Shown here in pieces: positions 34,858 to 41,212 of a stretch of DNA of 64,000 bases. The notes below the pieces were generated by a model, which saw only the letters and a list, made by a program, of their open reading frames with translations, was not told where the DNA came from and searched no databases. The stretch comes from Endoryza sp044226045 (GTDB lineage Bacteria > Bacteroidota > Bacteroidia > Chitinophagales > Chitinophagaceae). Where the stretch lies: contig JBGAHR010000010.1 of assembly GCA_044226045.1 (NCBI GenBank), forward strand, positions 44,736-108,735, given 5' to 3'. How positions within the stretch are numbered: the first letter of the stretch is position 1; each line of letters opens with the position of its first letter. A program made the translations under genes and the position numbers.

Positions 34858-35520
34858 ATGAAAAGAATTTGCCTCCTTTTAACAGTAATGATTATCACCG
34901 GTTCAGGCTTTGCTCAGAATAACAGTCTTGGAAACAGTGACCCTGCCGCCAAGGTTATTCTGGATAATGTCAGCAAAAAATTCAAAACCTTTAAGGCAGT
35001 TCAGGCTGTATTCACCCTGAAAGTTGAAGATTCAAAAGGGAAAATACAGGGTACCAAAAAAGGTACCGTTTATATGAAAGGATCCAAATACCGGGTAACT
35101 ATTACCGGACAGGAAATTTTCTGCGATGGTAAGGATGTTTGGACCTATGACAAGTCTGCCAATGAAGTAACCATTACACAGCTCGACCTGTCTGGTAATG
35201 CGCTGACCCCGCAAAAGCTATTTACCAATTTTTATGATAAGGATTTCCTCTATAAACTGAATGGCGAAAAGAAGGAAGGAAATGTAACGGTTCAGGAAAT
35301 CGAATTGACGCCTACCGACAAGACCAAGAATTTTCATAAAGTGTACGTACTGGTAGATAAGGCCAGGCAGACCATTCTCAATACGAAGATCATGGAGAAA
35401 GGAGGCAACAAATACAGCTATACCGTGAATTCACTCAATGGTAATGCCAATGTTCCCGACACCATGTTTGTATTCGACAAGAAGAAATATCCGGGTGTGG
35501 AGGAGATCGATCTCCGCTGA
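34858..35520 (+). CDS. lolA: LolA-like outer-membrane lipoprotein carrier
   Basis: 220-residue periplasmic protein. A signal peptide (1-19) precedes the LolA/LppX half-barrel, with KTFKAVQAVFTLKVEDSKGKIQGTKKG, SKYRVTITGQEIFCDGKDVWTYDKSANEVTI and a C-terminal YTVNSLNGNANVPDTMFVFD, the usual LolA strand layout. It ferries lipoproteins from the inner-membrane LolCDE exporter to the outer membrane. ATG 34858 begins the signal peptide; the frame extends 6 nt to a TTG. Lies 105 nt downstream of ftsK, with a terminator after it. Confidence 0.9.
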   Translation: MKRICLLLTVMIITGSGFAQNNSLGNSDPAAKVILDNVSKKFKTFKAVQAVFTLKVEDSKGKIQGTKKGTVYMKGSKYRVTITGQEIFCDGKDVWTYDKSANEVTITQLDLSGNALTPQKLFTNFYDKDFLYKLNGEKKEGNVTVQEIELTPTDKTKNFHKVYVLVDKARQTILNTKIMEKGGNKYSYTVNSLNGNANVPDTMFVFDKKKYPGVEEIDLR

Positions 35521-35548
35521 TCGAAACGGTTCCGGTAAAAATATTCTG

Positions 35549-35580
35549 GGCGATGGCAGCAGCTATCGCCTTTTTATTTT
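35549..35580 (+). terminator. Intrinsic terminator after lolA
   Basis: GGCGATGGC (35549-35557) pairs with GCTATCGCC (35562-35570), one G-U pair, loop AGCA, then a T-rich tail to 35580. Confidence 0.8.
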
Positions 35581-36134
35581 GAACCCCAGCGGAATGTTTT
35601 TATGTCCAGTCCTGCCAGGTCGAGTACCCTGTCCACTACGGTATCTGCCAGTTGCTCGAAGGTTTCCGGTCGGCTGTAGAAGGAGGGAGTTGCCGGGCAA
35701 ATAATACCGCCCGCCAGCGTTACCGTTTCCATATTGCGAATATGCACCAGGTTATAAGGGGTATCTCTCACCATGCAGATCAGTTTTCTCCTTTCTTTCA
35801 ATACCACATCAGCCGCCCTGGTGATCAGGTCGTTCGATATTCCGGACGCTATTCGACCGAGTGTTCCCATAGAGCAGGGCGCAATGATCATGGTATTGTA
35901 CTGACCGGAACCGGAGGCAAAGGGGGCCAGAAAGTCGGTATTGGCATAAAAAGGAATATCATAGCGGGTGTAGTCATCATTTCCCAACTCCGTCTGCCAT
36001 ACCTGTCTCGCATTATCCGTCATAATGACGCCACAGGCGCTCCACTGACTTCTGAGCTCCACCAGTTTATCAAGCAGCCGACGGGCGTAGATAGATCCGC
36101 TTGCTCCGGTGATGGCCAACACAATTTTGTGCAT
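35574..36134 (-). CDS. ubiX: Flavin prenyltransferase
   Basis: UbiX joins dimethylallyl phosphate to FMN, making the prenylated flavin cofactor of UbiD-type decarboxylases. 186 residues, normal. Visible family features are AITGASGSIYARRLL (FMN phosphate loop), the internal GSGQYNTMIIAPCSMGTLGRIASGISNDLI and ERRKLICMVRDTPYNLVHIRNM. ATG 36134 is chosen because the family begins there. The longer frame would overlap the divergent thioredoxin gene. No ubiD is within the window. Confidence 0.93.
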   Translation of the reverse strand: MHKIVLAITGASGSIYARRLLDKLVELRSQWSACGVIMTDNARQVWQTELGNDDYTRYDIPFYANTDFLAPFASGSGQYNTMIIAPCSMGTLGRIASGISNDLITRAADVVLKERRKLICMVRDTPYNLVHIRNMETVTLAGGIICPATPSFYSRPETFEQLADTVVDRVLDLAGLDIKTFRWGSK

Positions 36135-36160
36135 GATCTTTGAGTTATTTAAATAGTAAA

Positions 36161-36168
36161 CAAAGGTA
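36161..36168 (-). promoter_or_regulatory. Probable -7 element of the ubiX promoter
   Basis: Reads TACCTTTG on the minus strand, about 27 nt before the ubiX start, within the 37-nt gap shared with the divergent thioredoxin gene. No TTTG is seen at the -33 spacing. Confidence 0.45.
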
Positions 36169-36171
36169 CAT

Positions 36172-36702
36172 ATGCAAACATTCAAACTCCTGGTTTTGTT
36201 GGGATTGATTACAGCCTTTTCCTCCGCTCATACGATAAATCCGGCCGGCGATAAAACCCGCTGGATTAGCCTGGAACAGGCGGCAGATAGCCTGAAAATA
36301 GAGAAAAGACCGGTTTTGATTGATTTGTATACCGACTGGTGTGGCTGGTGCAAAGTGATGGACAAAAAAACCTACAGCAACAAAAATGTGATCAATTACC
36401 TCTCTCAAAAGTTCTACACGGTAAAAGTGAATGCCGAGTCGCGAACTGCCTTTCAATGGAACGGAAAAACCTACCAGTTTAACCAACGTTACCGGACAAA
36501 CGATTTTGCGATCTATCTAACGCAGGGTCAACTGTCTTATCCTACCACGGTGATCATCCCGGCAGACGGCAGCGAGCCGCAGGCAATCCCCGGATTTTTT
36601 GAGCCAAAGGACTTCGAAGCCATTCTCAAGTATTTTGGCGATGGTCATTATGGCAAAACGCCTTTTGATGTGTACCATCGTTCCTTCAAATCAAGTTGGT
36701 AG
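36172..36702 (+). CDS. Secreted thioredoxin-fold protein (CGWC)
   Basis: 176-residue exported protein with a signal peptide (1-19) and a thioredoxin_7/DUF255-like domain (about 30-165). The active site is DWCGWCKVMDKKTY (Cys57 and Cys60), as in DsbD gamma-like and thioredoxin-related reductases. A long insertion follows and the cis-Pro segment reads LSYPTTVIIPADG. Probably a periplasmic disulfide reductase. Divergent from ubiX with a 37-nt shared promoter gap. No terminator is visible right after its stop; the next one is about 260 nt downstream, after a candidate small RNA. Confidence 0.85.
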   Translation: MQTFKLLVLLGLITAFSSAHTINPAGDKTRWISLEQAADSLKIEKRPVLIDLYTDWCGWCKVMDKKTYSNKNVINYLSQKFYTVKVNAESRTAFQWNGKTYQFNQRYRTNDFAIYLTQGQLSYPTTVIIPADGSEPQAIPGFFEPKDFEAILKYFGDGHYGKTPFDVYHRSFKSSW

Positions 36703-36775
36703 TAATTCTGTCTTCATTTATGGGTTTGGATCGGTCGTAAACACCCCGGACGGGTTGGTTGTGTAGAATTGAATC

Positions 36776-36783
36776 TACCTTTG
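36776..36783 (+). promoter_or_regulatory. -7 promoter element inside a gene-free gap
   Basis: TACCTTTG, an exact TAnnTTTG match, with a TTG at 36755-36757 spaced 18 nt upstream (usual 19-21). No protein start follows before the terminator at 36961. Confidence 0.45.
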
Positions 36784-36789
36784 CGCAAT

Positions 36790-36986
36790 CGTTTGCGTTC
36801 TGTTTCAAGGCGTTAAATCTTATCGTTCAGTTGATTTCAATCAATTTCATGGTTTATGGGTAGAAAACTTTTACCTGATTAACTATTGTTACAACGCCAA
36901 GATATTATATTTGATTTTTCATAGGATAAGGTTTAATGGTTAATGGTATTTGATTAGTGCAGCCCCGGTATAACCGGGGCTCTTTT
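36790..36986 (+). ncRNA. Candidate small noncoding RNA
   Basis: The 36703-37010 gap has a promoter-like element (TACCTTTG) at 36776, no start codon with a useful frame, and a strong terminator at 36961-36986, implying an RNA of about 195 nt. Internal pairings visible by eye are a CGCAA-TCGT-TTGCG hairpin at the 5' edge (36784-36797), GGCGTT (36809-36814) with AACGCC (36893-36898), and inside that loop the hairpin GGTAGAA/TTTTACC. It matches no RNA family I can name. The alternative is a long 3' tail of the thioredoxin mRNA. Confidence 0.35.
36961..36986 (+). terminator. Intrinsic terminator of the candidate small RNA
   Basis: AGCCCCGG (36961-36968), loop TATAA, CCGGGGCT (36974-36981), then CTTTTAT. 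Confidence 0.8.
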
Positions 36987-37010
36987 ATGTAGTTATGAGA
37001 ATAGCAATCG

Positions 37011-37463
37011 TTAGTTAATCCCCAGTTTGGCGCGAAGAATGGAGAAGTAGGGAGGGATTATTTTTTCGCCCGGTATATACACTTCATTTGGGTTATAAGC
37101 CTCCGCTTTCCGTAGTTTGAATTCGAACTGATTTTTGTTCTTTCGCTTTTCGTAGATAAAGCTCGTTTCGGTGAACGTGTCTTTATAAATTCCCAGGCAG
37201 ATAACAGTAATGAAGAATTTTCCTTCCGGTATTTGATCGAGAATGATCTTGTTTTTTTCCGGGTATACGAGTCTTTTAACCACGCCGGCTCCGCTTCGGT
37301 CGAAGCGATCGAAAATTATATAGGCCGAATCAACAGGGGCGTGTCGGTTGGCGGCATTGTTCAATTTAATAACCACCTGAACACTATCGGCCCGCTTATT
37401 TTGGGCTGATAAGTTTTGAATACCAACCAGGCTTATCAACAGCAGGAGGGTACTTGCTTTCAT
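37011..37463 (-). CDS. Secreted protein of unknown function
   Basis: 150 residues with a signal peptide (1-20, cleavage near NLSAQ). The mature part reads like a single beta-sandwich (VQVVIKLNNAANRHAPVDSAYIIFDRFD, NKIILDQIPEGKFFITVICLG), similar in feel to carboxypeptidase-regulatory or prealbumin-like domains, then a basic stretch KRKNKNQFEFKLRK and a Pro/Tyr-rich tail. I do not recognise a family. Single gene between the small-RNA terminator and the terminator of the PLP synthase gene. Confidence 0.65.
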   Translation of the reverse strand: MKASTLLLLISLVGIQNLSAQNKRADSVQVVIKLNNAANRHAPVDSAYIIFDRFDRSGAGVVKRLVYPEKNKIILDQIPEGKFFITVICLGIYKDTFTETSFIYEKRKNKNQFEFKLRKAEAYNPNEVYIPGEKIIPPYFSILRAKLGIN

Positions 37464-37592
37464 ACGGATGGTTTAGGGTGATGGGTCTTCCAGGGTTCAT
37501 CATAAGGGGTATTTTTAAGTTCTTCTCGTTATATAATGCTTTTTTTAGATGAATAGTATGGCAGTTGGTTTAATAGTATTCATATATACGCA

Positions 37593-37626
37593 TAAAAAAA
37601 ATCCCGCGTTTGTAAGCGCGGGATTT
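37593..37626 (-). terminator. Intrinsic terminator of the PLP synthase gene
   Basis: ATCCCGCG (37601-37608) pairs with CGCGGGAT (37617-37624). The A run at 37593-37600 gives a T tract on the minus strand. Confidence 0.85.
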
Positions 37627-37648
37627 ATATTTATTGAAAATCAATTGT

Positions 37649-38905
37649 TTAGGCCTCTGCCATATCCGGAATGGCTTCCACTTTGTAAGCCCCGGCATCG
37701 AGTTTTTTCTTGGTTTCTTCGAATGCCTTGAGCGTCAGTTGAATATCCTCATCTGTATGCGAAGCGGTCGGAATCAGTCGGTAAATAATATGTCCTTTTG
37801 GTATAACCGGATATACCACAATCGAACAGAAGATACCATAGTTCTCCCGAAGATCCATCACCATGGCAGTTGCTTCTTCCACTCCACCGGTCATATAAAC
37901 CGGGGTTACTACAGAATCGGTTTTGCCAATGTCAAATCCTTTTTCTTTCAGACCATTCTGCAATTTGGTGGCATTTTCCCACAATTTCTCTTTCAGCGCA
38001 GGTACTGTGCGAAGCAGTTCCAGTCGTTTGAGGTTTCCAACCACCAGGGGCATTGGAAGACTTTTCGCGAAGATCTGGGAGCGGATATTGTAGCGGATAT
38101 AATCAATGATATTCTTGTCGCCGGCAACAAAGGCACCAATGGAAGCCATCGATTTGGCGAAAGTGGAAAAGTAGAGATCGATTTTATCCTGGATGCCCTG
38201 CTCTTCACCGGCTCCGGCACCGGTTTTACCCAGTGTTCCGAAGCCATGTGCATCGTCTACGAGCAATCGGAAGGAGTATTTGTCTTTCAGCGCCGCAATT
38301 TCCTTCAGTTTCCCCTGGTCACCAGCCATTCCGAAAACACCTTCTGTGATTACGAGGATTCCACCGGCATTCTGTTTTTCGATCAGGGCAGTAGCTCTTT
38401 GCAATTGCTTCTCGAAGTCGGCCATGTCGTTGTGCTTGAAAACATATCGGTGGCCGGGATGGAGTCTCAGTCCGTCGATGATGCAGGCATGGCTTTCCGC
38501 GTCATAAACGATTACATCATGTCTGCTGCAGAGTACGTCTATCAGGCTGACCATTCCCTGGTAACCATAGTTCAACAGGATAGCGTCTTCCTTGCCTTCA
38601 AAAGTGGCCAGTTCTTTTTCGAGTTTCTCATGGAGATTACTGTTTCCACTCATCATCCGGGCACCCATCGGAAGGGCCAGGCCGTATTCCGCTGCTGCAT
38701 CCGCATCTGCTTTTCTCACTTCCGGGTGGTTTGCCAGTCCGAGGTAGTTGTTGAGGCTCCACACGATCATGTCCTTGCCACGAAATTTCATTCGTGTACC
38801 AATTTCTCCTTCCAGTTTGGGAAAGGCAAAATAACCGTGTGCCCGCTCACGGTGCTGACCAATCGGGCCATAACTCTTGAGTAAACGTTCAAAAATATCT
38901 GCCAT
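37649..38905 (-). CDS. PLP-dependent alpha-oxoamine synthase family enzyme (KBL/SPT/BioF-like)
   Basis: 418-residue fold-type I PLP enzyme that would join an amino acid to an acyl-CoA or acyl-carrier protein with loss of CO2. NNYLGLANHPEV (52-63), ESHACIIDG (His139 stacking on PLP), VDDAHGFGTLGKTG (Asp217/218, His220) and the Schiff-base lysine Lys251 in FSTFAKSMAS are all in place. Members are annotated variously as 2-amino-3-ketobutyrate ligase, 8-amino-7-oxononanoate synthase or serine palmitoyltransferase. Bacteroidota make sphingolipids, so a palmitoyltransferase-like role is tempting, but the sequence does not settle it. No biotin or threonine genes adjoin. A good promoter lies 58 nt upstream. 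Confidence 0.85.
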   Translation of the reverse strand: MADIFERLLKSYGPIGQHRERAHGYFAFPKLEGEIGTRMKFRGKDMIVWSLNNYLGLANHPEVRKADADAAAEYGLALPMGARMMSGNSNLHEKLEKELATFEGKEDAILLNYGYQGMVSLIDVLCSRHDVIVYDAESHACIIDGLRLHPGHRYVFKHNDMADFEKQLQRATALIEKQNAGGILVITEGVFGMAGDQGKLKEIAALKDKYSFRLLVDDAHGFGTLGKTGAGAGEEQGIQDKIDLYFSTFAKSMASIGAFVAGDKNIIDYIRYNIRSQIFAKSLPMPLVVGNLKRLELLRTVPALKEKLWENATKLQNGLKEKGFDIGKTDSVVTPVYMTGGVEEATAMVMDLRENYGIFCSIVVYPVIPKGHIIYRLIPTASHTDEDIQLTLKAFEETKKKLDAGAYKVEAIPDMAEA

Positions 38906-38963
38906 AAGTCGGTTGATTTAAAAAGCTGCTGCCGACATCGACAACAGTCGGTTTTTAATGCGG

Positions 38964-38993
38964 CAAAGGTAACGATTTAGCCCGAGGCGGCAA
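38964..38993 (-). promoter_or_regulatory. Bacteroidota-type promoter of the PLP synthase gene
   Basis: On the minus strand: TTG (38993-38991), 19-nt spacer, TACCTTTG (38971-38964). The -7 element is a perfect TAnnTTTG. Confidence 0.6.
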
Positions 38994-39000
38994 GGCGGAT

Positions 39001-39390
39001 GGAAGGCAATTTGCCAATTGGTCAATTGGTCAATGAGCCAATGATGATTACGGATTACGGATGGCGGATGACGGATGGAAGGCAATTTGCCAATTGGTCA
39101 ATTGGTCAATGAGCCAATGATGATTACGGATTACGAATTACGGATGACGGATGGAGATGCAATTTGTCAATTGGTCAATTGGTCAATGAGCCAATGATGA
39201 TTACGGATTACGGATGGCGGATGACGGATGGAAGGCAATTTGCCAATTGGTCAATTGGTCAATGACGGATGGAGATAAAAGGCAATTGACAAACTGCAAA
39301 CTGCAAACCGCAAACCGCCAACCAACACGAAACGCTAAACCCTTTAACCGCCATCCGTAATCCGTAATCCGAAATCCGTCATCCGTAATC
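39001..39390. repeat. Composite repeat island with four 76-77 bp tandem units
   Basis: Units start at 39001, 39077, 39153 and 39230, each made of CAATTTGCCAATTGG-type 8-mers followed by ATTACGG/ATGGCGG/ATGACGG heptamers. A fifth unit is truncated. Then come GCAAACT/GCAAACC heptamers (39290-39320), AAACGCT units, and a reverse-complement arm of CCGTAAT/CCGTCAT heptamers (39345-39390). The gap between divergent genes (38906-39465) holds otherwise only the two promoters. Confidence 0.93.
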
Positions 39391-39442
39391 AACATTGATG
39401 ATTCAATAAGCAAAAATTAACAACAGCGATACATGGGTTGGT

Positions 39443-39450
39443 TATATTTG
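39443..39450 (+). promoter_or_regulatory. Probable -7 element of the phosphatase gene
   Basis: TATATTTG matches TAnnTTTG, 15 nt before the start codon. TTAA, not TTTG, is at the -33 spacing. Confidence 0.5.
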
Positions 39451-39465
39451 TCCAAATAACCCGGA

Positions 39466-41088
39466 ATGAACAAACTACTATTGTCACTGACCCTTTCTCT
39501 ATGTCTACTTGCCGGCTCCGCACAAACTATTTCCACTGCCATACCCCGACCCAAACTGGTGGTGGGCATTATGGTAGATCAGATGCGTTGGGACTACCTG
39601 TACCGGTTTTACGACCGATATGGACAAAACGGGTTCAGGCGACTGATGCGTGAAGGCAACAGTTGCGAAAACACCCTGATTCCTTATGCACAAACCGTTA
39701 CAGCTGCCGGCCATACCTGCGTTTACACCGGGTCCGTTCCGGCCATTCACGGCATCATGGGTAATGAATGGTACGATAAACAATTGAAGCGCCATGTGTA
39801 TTGCACGGAAGACAATACAGTTAAAGTGGTAGGAGTGGATAAAGGCGAACCGATGTCGCCTGCCAATATGTGGACGAATACCATTTGCGACGAACTTCGA
39901 TTAGCTACAAATTTTCAATCCAAAGTGATCGGCATCGCCATTAAGGATCGGGGCGGAATCCTGCCGGCTGGTCATGCCGCCAATGCTGCTTACTGGTACG
40001 ATGGGTCTACCGGAAGATGGATCACAAGCACCTATTACATGAATCAGTTGCCGACCTGGGTAGATCAGTTCAACAATAAAAAATATGTCGACAGTTTTTA
40101 CCAGAACGACTGGAATACGCTTTATCCGATCAATACATATAAGCAGAGTGATGAGGATAATGTTGAGTATGAAGGGAAATTCGCCTGGGAAAAAGCACCT
40201 GTATTTCCGCATGAATTGAAATCCAGAATTGGTAAAGACTATGGTAGCATCCGCAGCACACCATATGGCAATAGTTTTACAGAGCTGTTTGCCGAGCATG
40301 CTGTAAAAGCCGAGCAATTGGGTAAAGATGCGATTACCGATTTTCTTGCAGTCAGTTTTTCCTCTACGGATTATGTAGGTCATCAGTTCGGACCTAATTC
40401 AATTGAAATGGAAGACGTGTACCTGCGACTCGACCGCGATCTCGCTCGATTGTTCAACTACCTCGACAAAGAAGTAGGCAAAGGGCAGTACACCGTTTTC
40501 CTGACGGCCGATCATGCCGTGGCCCACGTGCCTGGCTTCCTGGAAAAAAATCACCTGCCCGGAAAATCGGTATCCAGCAATATTGTTGATTTAAACGCGC
40601 AATTGGAAAAAGCATTCAATGCCAAAAACCTGGTACAGGCCAGCGCCAACTATCAGTTATATTTAAACGATAGCGTCATTGAAGCGGCAGGGCTGGATAA
40701 AGGCAAGATCAAGGAATTCCTCATCACCACCATCAATAAATTGCCGGAAGTGCTCCTGGCTTTCGACAATGAGGAAATTTCAGAAGTCAATCTGCCAACC
40801 GAAGTAAAAGAAATGTTTCTGAAAGGGTTTAATACCAAACGCGCCGGTGACATACAGGTGGTATTGAAAGCCGGCTATTTTTATGGCGGAAAAACAGGAA
40901 CTACGCATGGAAGCTACAATCCATACGATGCGCATATTCCCTTGTTGTGGATGGGATGGGGCATCAAACCGGGAAGATTAAACAGAGAAACCTATATGAC
41001 AGATATCGCACCTACCCTGGCTGCCTTGCTGCATATTCAAATGCCCAATGGAAGTATTGGAAAAGTTATTCCGGAAGTACTCAAGTAA
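39466..41088 (+). CDS. pafA: PafA-type alkaline phosphatase
   Basis: Exported zinc phosphomonoesterase, 540 residues, of the PafA branch of the alkaline phosphatase superfamily. A signal peptide (1-19) precedes VGIMVDQMRWD (first metal Asp), the nucleophile Thr79 in TVTAAGH and IKDRGG with Lys160 and Arg162, the phosphate-binding pair that marks PafA. Further metal ligands are in STDYVGHQFG, TADHAVAH and THGSYNPYDAHIP. It is calcium-independent and phosphate-insensitive in characterised Flavobacteria/Elizabethkingia relatives. Single gene with its own promoter element and a strong terminator. Confidence 0.92.
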   Translation: MNKLLLSLTLSLCLLAGSAQTISTAIPRPKLVVGIMVDQMRWDYLYRFYDRYGQNGFRRLMREGNSCENTLIPYAQTVTAAGHTCVYTGSVPAIHGIMGNEWYDKQLKRHVYCTEDNTVKVVGVDKGEPMSPANMWTNTICDELRLATNFQSKVIGIAIKDRGGILPAGHAANAAYWYDGSTGRWITSTYYMNQLPTWVDQFNNKKYVDSFYQNDWNTLYPINTYKQSDEDNVEYEGKFAWEKAPVFPHELKSRIGKDYGSIRSTPYGNSFTELFAEHAVKAEQLGKDAITDFLAVSFSSTDYVGHQFGPNSIEMEDVYLRLDRDLARLFNYLDKEVGKGQYTVFLTADHAVAHVPGFLEKNHLPGKSVSSNIVDLNAQLEKAFNAKNLVQASANYQLYLNDSVIEAAGLDKGKIKEFLITTINKLPEVLLAFDNEEISEVNLPTEVKEMFLKGFNTKRAGDIQVVLKAGYFYGGKTGTTHGSYNPYDAHIPLLWMGWGIKPGRLNRETYMTDIAPTLAALLHIQMPNGSIGKVIPEVLK

Positions 41089-41108
41089 TTGAATCCCGTT
41101 ATTCGGGT

Positions 41109-41152
41109 GAATGGGTAAAATTTCTTTAAGGAGAGATTTTACCCATTCTTTT
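41109..41152 (+). terminator. Intrinsic terminator of the phosphatase gene
   Basis: GAATGGGTAAAA (41109-41120) pairs without mismatch with TTTTACCCATTC (41137-41148), followed by TTTT. It stands directly before the next promoter. Confidence 0.9.
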
Positions 41153-41162
41153 ATACCATCGG

Positions 41163-41194
41163 TTTGTTGTTCATCAGGTCGACGGGTATCTTTG
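41163..41194 (+). promoter_or_regulatory. Bacteroidota-type promoter of the M16 peptidase gene
   Basis: TTTG (41163-41166), spacer of exactly 20 nt, TATCTTTG (41187-41194), a perfect fit. Transcription should start near 41200, so the peptidase must begin at ATG 41213, not further upstream. Confidence 0.8.
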
Positions 41195-41212
41195 AATTCA
41201 AAATTTCCTATT

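Noticed and set aside
36790..36986. 6S RNA or tmRNA as the identity of the candidate small RNA
   Set aside because: No long closing helix with a central bubble and no tRNA-like ends can be seen; identity left open.
37634..38884. Long plus-strand frame (416 codons) opposite the PLP synthase gene
   Set aside because: Antisense shadow: the minus strand has a complete family match with catalytic residues and its own promoter and terminator.
39001..39280. Regular 76-nt direct repeats resembling a CRISPR array
   Set aside because: The units are tandem and nearly identical across their full length, without unique spacers, and no cas gene is in the window.
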